Shown here piece by piece: positions 16,008 to 20,756 of a stretch of 20,756 bases of DNA. The notes under the pieces are model-generated. The model ran no database searches, was not told where the DNA came from, and worked only from the letters and a program-made list of their open reading frames with translations. Origin of the DNA: CAVPMW01 sp963706515 (GTDB taxonomy: Bacteria; Chloroflexota; Anaerolineae; Anaerolineales; UBA4823); the NCBI GenBank assembly GCA_963706515.1, contig CAVPMW010000014.1:1-20756 (forward strand), in the 5' to 3' direction. The translations under genes were made by a program, and so were the position numbers. How positions within the stretch are numbered: the stretch's first letter is position 1; every line of letters starts with the position of its first letter.

Positions 16008-17304
16008 ATGAACCAAACCATACAAAAACCCTGGCAGCCGCCGGCTGATTACCAACCTGCCACCTCTGCCCTTGAAGGTATTACCGTATTTGCGCCTCGC
16101 CCACCGGAAGAGAAAGCCCAGGCGCCGGTTGAATACAAATGCCCGAACTGCGGTGCTACAACCCGCTACGATGTCGCCGCAGGCGGCGTTGCCTGTGAAT
16201 ACTGCGGTTATGCTGCTCCGGTCCAGGAAGCGAGGGTGGGAATCACCGCGCCCGAATACGAGTTTACCCTGGAAACTTTGAGCAAGGCTGAAACCGGTTG
16301 GGGGATTGCGCGGCAGGAGCTGCACTGCGAGAGCTGTGGCGCCAGCCTGGTCATTCCGCCAGGCGCCCTGACGACTTCCTGCCCGTTCTGCGCCTCGAAC
16401 AGCGTCAATGTGCGTGAAGCGCCGGCGGACGTGCTCCGGCCGCGCTTTCTGGTCCCTTTCCGGGTCAAGGCAGATGAGCTGCGCAGCCAGGCTGGGGAGT
16501 GGCTGGGAAAGGGCTGGTTCCATCCGCCCGAGCTAAAAGCCTCCTCTATCCTCGAGCGCTTTTCCGGGCTGTATATGCCCTTCTGGACTTTCCATGCCAA
16601 AGTAAATGCAGTCTGGCGGGCGGAAGTAGGCTACGAGCGCCAGGACCGCTACTTCGATGCCGGCTCTCACTCGTGGAAAACCCGAGTGAGGATCGATTGG
16701 CGTTGGGAGAATGGTCAGGTCAGCCAGGAGACGGATAACTTGCTGGTCGCCGGCACGCATCGAGTCAGCCAGAAAATTCTCAGCCAGGTCCGCAATTTCA
16801 ACCTCGACGAGCTGGTGAGTTACTCGCCAGACTACCTGGCTGGCTGGCAGGCGCAAACTTACGATATCGGCTTGACCGACGCCTGGAACAGCGGCAAGGA
16901 ACTCTTGCGCGAGAACGCCCGGGATGGGTGCTACGCGGGAGATCCCGTCGCCTCACGTGAGGAATTTCTCGATGACAGCCGACTTTGGCGACGAGAGCTG
17001 GCGTTTTGTCCTGCTTCCTGTTTACGTATCCGCTTATCGCTTTATGGAAAAGACCTATACCGTCATGGCGAATGGGCAAACTGGTCTCATTGCCGGTCAG
17101 AAACCGGTGGTCTGGTGGAAAGTCTGGCTGGCGATCCTGGCCCTGCTTGCTCCAGGTCTGGTAATCGGCGTCATCAGTCTGCCCTTGCTTTTGGTGGGCG
17201 GTGTTGGATTGATCCCCCTGTTCATCGCCTTAATTTTATTGGTGATTGGTGGCGCCGTCTCAGCCGGCATCTACCGCCAGGCGGTCAGCTCGGAGGCGGC
17301 GTAA
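16008..17304 (+). CDS. Double zinc-ribbon membrane protein (paralogue A), one frameshift
   Basis: The merged model is about 432 residues. Two TFIIB-like zinc ribbons are cytoplasmic by inference: CPNC (45-48) with CEYC (63-66), and CESC (107-110) with CPFC (125-128). A central soluble domain follows (LRPRFLVPFRVKADELRSQ, FSGLYMPFWTFHAKVNAVW, YLAGWQAQTYDIGL). After a +1 break near 16918-16930 come HVRNFSMTADFGDESWRFVLLPVYVSAYRF and two hydrophobic helices near the C-terminus, with the stop at 17302-17304. Annotators often call such proteins PriA-like or phage replication zinc ribbons because of the cysteines alone, which is not supported here. A link to YdjG-like PspA-partner membrane proteins is possible but unproven. 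Without the break, the frame reads out of phase and fuses falsely into the next gene. The RBS before ATG 16008 is weak. It overlaps gene B by one base. Confidence 0.75.
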
Positions 17305-18398
17305 TGATTGCTCCTGCCATACCGCAAACCGATATTGCTCCAGCCGAGCAAAATCTGTGGCAGAGCAGCCTGCAGCCCGCTGGATGCCCTCAATGCCGCC
17401 AGGCTTTCCTGGTGGCGCCCGATCGCCTCGGTAAGATTTGTCCGAGCTGTGCTAAAGGAAAGCTGGAGGTGCAGCCCGCGCTGCTCCGCCCGGAACCCCC
17501 CGAATTGATCCGCCTGCCGCAGCACCCCCCGCAGCAGCTCATAGGGAATGTCGAGGCGTGGCTCAAACCGGTCTGGTTGAAGCCCGCCGAGCTGGACGCC
17601 GGTAAGCTTATCTCAAGTGCCCAGCTGGTTTATTGGCCGACCTGGCTGGTGGATTGCAACGCCCAGGGGAGCTGGCAGGCAGAAGTTGGCTTCGATTACC
17701 AGGTAAAAAGCTCCCAGGAGAGCTACCAGGGTGATGGCTGGCAGTCCAGAGACGTCATCGAAACGCGGGTGCGCTGGGAGCCACGCCTGGGAGAGCTGGA
17801 GCGCCGCTACGAGAACATCAGCGCAGGAGCCATGCGCGACCAGGTCAGTCTGCAAAACTACCTCGGAGGCTACCCACCCGGTGAGGCAATCCATTTCGAG
17901 CCGGCTCAAATCGAAAATGCTATCCTGCGCGTCCCCGATCTGACCCCGGATAGCGCCTGGCCGGCGGCTCAGTCAGCAATCCAGAAAACCGCATCCCTGG
18001 AGTGCCAGAAAGCGGCGGGAGGCCAGCATATCCGCAATTTCACGCTGCAGGCTGAATACCATTCGCTGACCTGGACCCAGCTGTTACAGCCATATTATGT
18101 AACCTTCTACCCGGACGAAGAGGGCAACCGCCAGCTCGTCTACCTCAACCCGCACAGCGGGAAAGTGAGCGGGATGCTGAGAGCTTCTCAGAGGAAAGGC
18201 TGGCTGTGGACGGGGATAGCATTTGCCGCCGGGGTAATCCTGGTCATCCTTGCCATCCTTTGCTTCGCCCTGGCAGCGGTCATGCCACCCGCGGCTCTGC
18301 TTGGTTTACCTCTCCTTTTGGGAGGTATCGGGCTCGGCGTTTTTTCACCAGTTCCTGTCATTTGGGCCTGGCAGTGGAACCAACGACATAAAGAATAG
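17304..18398 (+). CDS. Single zinc-ribbon membrane protein (paralogue B)
   Basis: This 364-residue protein starts at ATG 17304, sharing its A with the TAA of gene A (TAATG), which is typical of translational coupling. One zinc ribbon remains, CPQC (28-31) with CPSC (46-49). The central domain (AWLKPVWLKPAELDAGKLISS, LVYWPTWLVDCNAQGSWQAEVGFDY) and the membrane-proximal segment (HIRNFTLQAEYHSLTWTQLLQPYYVTFY...VYLNPHSGKVSG) line up with gene A in the same order. Two C-terminal transmembrane helices follow. It is therefore a diverged tandem duplicate that lost one ribbon, and the two may form a hetero-oligomer. No catalytic motif is visible. The next gene follows 23 nt downstream with a good RBS, so A-B-exonuclease-fold protein may form an operon. 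Confidence 0.78.
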   Translation: MIAPAIPQTDIAPAEQNLWQSSLQPAGCPQCRQAFLVAPDRLGKICPSCAKGKLEVQPALLRPEPPELIRLPQHPPQQLIGNVEAWLKPVWLKPAELDAGKLISSAQLVYWPTWLVDCNAQGSWQAEVGFDYQVKSSQESYQGDGWQSRDVIETRVRWEPRLGELERRYENISAGAMRDQVSLQNYLGGYPPGEAIHFEPAQIENAILRVPDLTPDSAWPAAQSAIQKTASLECQKAAGGQHIRNFTLQAEYHSLTWTQLLQPYYVTFYPDEEGNRQLVYLNPHSGKVSGMLRASQRKGWLWTGIAFAAGVILVILAILCFALAAVMPPAALLGLPLLLGGIGLGVFSPVPVIWAWQWNQRHKE

Positions 18399-18421
18399 CA
18401 GCATCTAAGGGAGGAAATGCC

Positions 18422-19426
18422 ATGATCTATCCAAAATATCCTCGACCGGTCGTCGAAGATATCGCCAGGCTGCGGCGCAAGATTGCAGAGAGCGGTCTGC
18501 CCGGCAAGCTCGTCGACAAAAACCTGATCATCGCTTCGTGGAATATCCGTGCCTTCGGAGACGTCTACCCCCACTGGGAGGATAACGCCGGTTCGCCTAA
18601 GCGAAACTACCGCGCCATAGCTTCAATTGCAGAAATCGTTCGTAATATGGATGTCATCGCCATTCAAGAGGTCAAACGCGACCTGAGCGGTTTATTCCTC
18701 CTGTTAGATTGGCTGGGTCCGGATTGGGGATACGTCATCTCCGATATTACCGTGGGCGATGAAGGCAACACTGAACGTCTGACTTACGTTTATGACCGCC
18801 GCCGGGTCTCTCCCACTGGTCTGGCAGGTGAGATCGTCCTTCCGCCTTCCCCCCAGGGAGATCCCGCGGTGCAGTTTGCCCGTACGCCTTACCTGGTCGG
18901 ATTCCGTGTGGGGAACGAACATTTTACCTTGCTCACTGCTCACATAAAATACGGCGATAACCCGGACCAGCGCGTGGATGAAATCCGGCAGCTCGCCGCG
19001 TATACCGCGACCGAGATCCGCGACCGGGCTTCGATCAACCCCTCCGGCGATACCAACCTGATTGTCCTGGGCGATTTCAACATCGACCAAAGAGAGAATA
19101 ATCCACTTTTCCAGGCATTTATCTCGACAGGCTTAACCGTGCCGCCCCAGCTGCTCAATCTGCGCACCTCATATGGCACCGTGCCCAAATATTACGACCA
19201 GATTGCCTGGTTCATGACGGATATGACGTTAAATGCATTGAACGCCGGCGTGATAGATTTTACCGGGGCAATCCAGCCGGACATTACCCTGCACGCCCTC
19301 TCTTATCGATTATCAGACCACTTCCCGATCTGGGTAGAGCTGCAGACGGATCGCTCAGCAGCCCAGATGGCTCCCGTGCTGGGGGTCGACCCCGCTTTGC
19401 CTGACCCACTCAGTGTAGTACCTTAG
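18422..19426 (+). CDS. Endonuclease/exonuclease/phosphatase-family protein
   Basis: This intact 334-residue protein has the DNase I-like EEP fold: IIASWNIRAFG (Asn41), VIAIQEVK (metal-binding Glu83), TAHIKYGD (His174), VLGDFNIDQ (Asp218, Asn220) and the terminal catalytic pair in LSDHFPIWVEL (Asp299, His300). The full active-site set is present, so a magnesium-dependent phosphodiesterase or nuclease is expected. No signal peptide is seen, so it is probably cytosolic. Whether it cuts DNA, RNA, phosphoinositides or nucleotides cannot be told. AGGGAGGAAATGCC before ATG 18422 is an excellent RBS. It starts 23 nt after the zinc-ribbon pair and ends opposite the PIG-L gene, with a structured repeat between them. 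No frame breaks. Confidence 0.9.
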   Translation: MIYPKYPRPVVEDIARLRRKIAESGLPGKLVDKNLIIASWNIRAFGDVYPHWEDNAGSPKRNYRAIASIAEIVRNMDVIAIQEVKRDLSGLFLLLDWLGPDWGYVISDITVGDEGNTERLTYVYDRRRVSPTGLAGEIVLPPSPQGDPAVQFARTPYLVGFRVGNEHFTLLTAHIKYGDNPDQRVDEIRQLAAYTATEIRDRASINPSGDTNLIVLGDFNIDQRENNPLFQAFISTGLTVPPQLLNLRTSYGTVPKYYDQIAWFMTDMTLNALNAGVIDFTGAIQPDITLHALSYRLSDHFPIWVELQTDRSAAQMAPVLGVDPALPDPLSVVP

Positions 19427-19433
19427 ACCCTGC

Positions 19434-19518
19434 CCGAAAATAAGAGGAATTCCGATACTGCGGTGTGTGCAGTTCCGCCGTATACACCGCTGTATCGGTT
19501 CTCCCATCCATTTTCGGA
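19434..19518. repeat. Dispersed structured repeat, copy 2 (inverted relative to copy 1)
   Basis: The outer stem CCGAAAAT (19434-19441) pairs with ATTTTCGG (19510-19517). The inner stem CCGATAC-T-GCGGTGT (19452-19466) pairs with ACACCGC-T-GTATCGG (19484-19498) with one T/T mismatch. The reverse complement of 19494-19518 matches the left arm of copy 1 at 23 of 25 bases, while the inner stem differs in sequence but stays complementary. It lies between two convergent genes and could also end their transcripts, though it lacks a U tail. Confidence 0.75.
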
Positions 19519-19567
19519 AGATAATTAGGTTGCAGCCGGCTGGAGGGAGCAAGCTCGCCTTGCAAGC

Positions 19568-20317
19568 TCAACGTTCGCGCTGGGATAATTTTCCCCAGGT
19601 CTCGTCATCGACCAGGGTATAGACGTAGTAGCCCTCGGCATACGCCATCTCTTTGCCGTCCGCCGCCTCTTTTGCCCATTTCTTGATCTCTTCTTCCGGA
19701 TCCCAGTCTTTCATCTGGCTTTTATGAGCACGCAAGGCAGCAACCTTAAGGTCGATGGTGCTTTCAACATTAATATAAATATCTGCCGTTGGACCCCAGC
19801 TGTTCACGTAGACCTTGCGCACTTTATGGGCGAAGATTACCTCGGATTCGAGCTCTTGAAACAAGTTCGGCTGTCCCGCCGCGGGAAAAGTCGCATCCAG
19901 GGCAGCCTGCACAGCGGCGCGGTGGTCGGGATGGTTAATGTAAGTCTTATCGGCAAAAATAACCGTTGGGTCTCCGCTGATGACCACTTCCGGTTTGAAC
20001 CGGCGGATCTCACGCACCAGCTTACGGCGTAATTCTAAAGTCGCCTGGAGCAGCCCATCCGGTTCGTGCAAGAAAATAACCTCGGTTGCACCCAGGATAG
20101 CTGCTGCGTCACGCGCTTCGGCCTCACGGATTTTAGTCGCTTGCTCGCGGGTCATGCCTGGCTCGTCGATGCCTACGTCGCCGCTGGTACATAAGACGAA
20201 TGAGACGCGCGTCCCTGCTTTCGCCCAGCACGCCAGGGTAGCTGCGCAGCCAAACTCGATATCATCCGGATGCGCCACGATCGCCATGGCGCTCTCGGGT
20301 ATATAAATATTATCCAT
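19568..20317 (-). CDS. PIG-L/LmbE-family deacetylase
   Basis: This intact 249-residue enzyme belongs to the zinc-dependent GlcNAc-type deacetylase family that includes MshB, BshB and PIG-L. The metal-binding AHPDDIEFGC motif is at 15-24 (His16, Asp19) and the second metal ligand lies in NHPDHRAA (His129/His132). Between them are VLCTSGDVG and LHEPDG, also typical. The C-terminal part (LRAHKSQMKDWDPEEEIKKW) is common in the LmbE group acting on N-acetylglucosamine conjugates or related acetamido sugars. The substrate cannot be assigned; bacillithiol or mycothiol synthesis is possible, but no partner genes are here. The start at 20317 has GGGAG about 10 nt upstream. It is cytosolic by absence of a signal peptide and converges on the EEP gene. 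Confidence 0.93.
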   Translation of the reverse strand: MDNIYIPESAMAIVAHPDDIEFGCAATLACWAKAGTRVSFVLCTSGDVGIDEPGMTREQATKIREAEARDAAAILGATEVIFLHEPDGLLQATLELRRKLVREIRRFKPEVVISGDPTVIFADKTYINHPDHRAAVQAALDATFPAAGQPNLFQELESEVIFAHKVRKVYVNSWGPTADIYINVESTIDLKVAALRAHKSQMKDWDPEEEIKKWAKEAADGKEMAYAEGYYVYTLVDDETWGKLSQRER

Positions 20318-20547
20318 GCTGAATACTCCCGTCCATGCTATGTCGGTAAGAATCGCTTTTTAGGGTAACTTTTAATTGCTGTGCACCTGTAGTTTACCCG
20401 GTAATCGCCCAATCATATCAAACAGGGACGTGGTTGAACAGAGATATCATTGAGGGAGAACGGCTAATTTTTGGGCTAAAATAAAGTGATGCAAGCCTGA
20501 TTTTAATCGGCAAACGCTGACATAATTTAATAGGTGGCTGCGACAAG

Positions 20548-20756
20548 ATGGATCCTGATCCCTTTGAAATTGAGAGCGTTCTTAATTTACTCTCCCAAAC
20601 ACTGGGTCGGATTGCCTCTGTGAGTATCTTGCACGACGACGAGCGACTAATATTCAAGGAAGGAGTAGTTGGCTGGTCGGTAAACGAGAAATTATTGGAA
20701 TAGGAGCAAAGGCGTCCAAATCCGTATTCCGCAATTTATACAAATGATGATTACCG
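20548..20756 (+). CDS. Unknown protein, partial at the window edge
   Basis: From ATG 20548 a frame reads MDPDPFEIESVLNLLSQTLG, continues RIASVSILHDDERLIFKEGV, and reaches TAG at 20701-20703 after 51 residues. The same frame then continues EQRRPNPYSAIYTNDDY to the edge, with similar composition, so the TAG may be an error or the true end. AGGTGG lies about 10 nt before the ATG. I do not recognise the family; the opening helix and short strands might be the start of a sensor-type (GAF-like) domain, but this is a guess. The 230-nt gap from the divergent PIG-L gene presumably holds promoters for both, but I found no convincing hexamers. Confidence 0.35.

Noticed and set aside
1..20756. CRISPR array, tRNA, rRNA or transposase genes
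   Set aside because: No regularly spaced direct repeats, no TPsiC-loop-like sequence, no rRNA segments and no transposase motifs were seen on either strand.

Overview
The window looks like chromosomal DNA from a GC-rich, free-living bacterium, most plausibly Chloroflexota (Anaerolineae-like). This is inferred from the gene inventory and from the secreted protein ending in a short FLP-type tail, not from a marker gene. I see no rRNA, tRNA, CRISPR array, transposase or phage gene. About 15 reading-frame breaks run through otherwise well-conserved genes. Several are next to short homopolymers and most behave like one extra base, so sequence or assembly indels are the leading explanation. Several genes are therefore described as merged models across a break.

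Layout. 1-3.9 kb (+): end of a PD-(D/E)XK nuclease, a damaged and truncated recJ, a short-chain dehydrogenase and the ABC-F translation factor ettA, all tightly packed. 3.9-5.5 kb (-): an AT-rich gene for a large unknown lipoprotein with Asp-rich FG-GAP-like motifs, read in six pieces. 5.6-6.6 kb (+): a Gfo/Idh/MocA oxidoreductase whose stop codon lies in a small palindromic repeat. 6.6-7.05 kb: an intergenic region with two copies of that repeat and a longer inverted-repeat element. 7.05-9.05 kb (+): an intact secreted FG-GAP/DUF11 protein ending at a 54-bp perfect palindrome. 9.2-11.3 kb (+): a SnoaL-like protein and a LysM/L,D-transpeptidase. 11.3-12.5 kb (-): DNA polymerase IV. 12.7-15.4 kb (+): a DUF1801 protein, a rhodanese lipoprotein, a cytidylate-kinase-like protein, a small PD-(D/E)XK-like protein and hypoxanthine phosphoribosyltransferase, closed by a strong terminator. 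15.4-16.0 kb: a hairpin-rich intergenic region. 16.0-19.4 kb (+): two tandem paralogous zinc-ribbon membrane proteins and an endonuclease/exonuclease/phosphatase-fold protein. 19.6-20.3 kb (-): a PIG-L/LmbE deacetylase. A partial gene starts at the right edge.

The likely working units are a DNA repair pair (nuclease, recJ), a purine-salvage/nucleotide operon (13.7-15.4 kb), envelope genes (lipoproteins, L,D-transpeptidase, zinc-ribbon membrane pair) and single housekeeping genes.

The most original signals are: (1) a dispersed structured repeat at 15899-15964 and 19434-19518, with a near-identical 25-nt arm and a divergent but still self-complementary tip; (2) the tandem zinc-ribbon/membrane paralogue pair; (3) the AT-rich lipoprotein gene; and (4) the small nuclease-fold protein translationally coupled to hpt. 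None amounts to a demonstrated new system.
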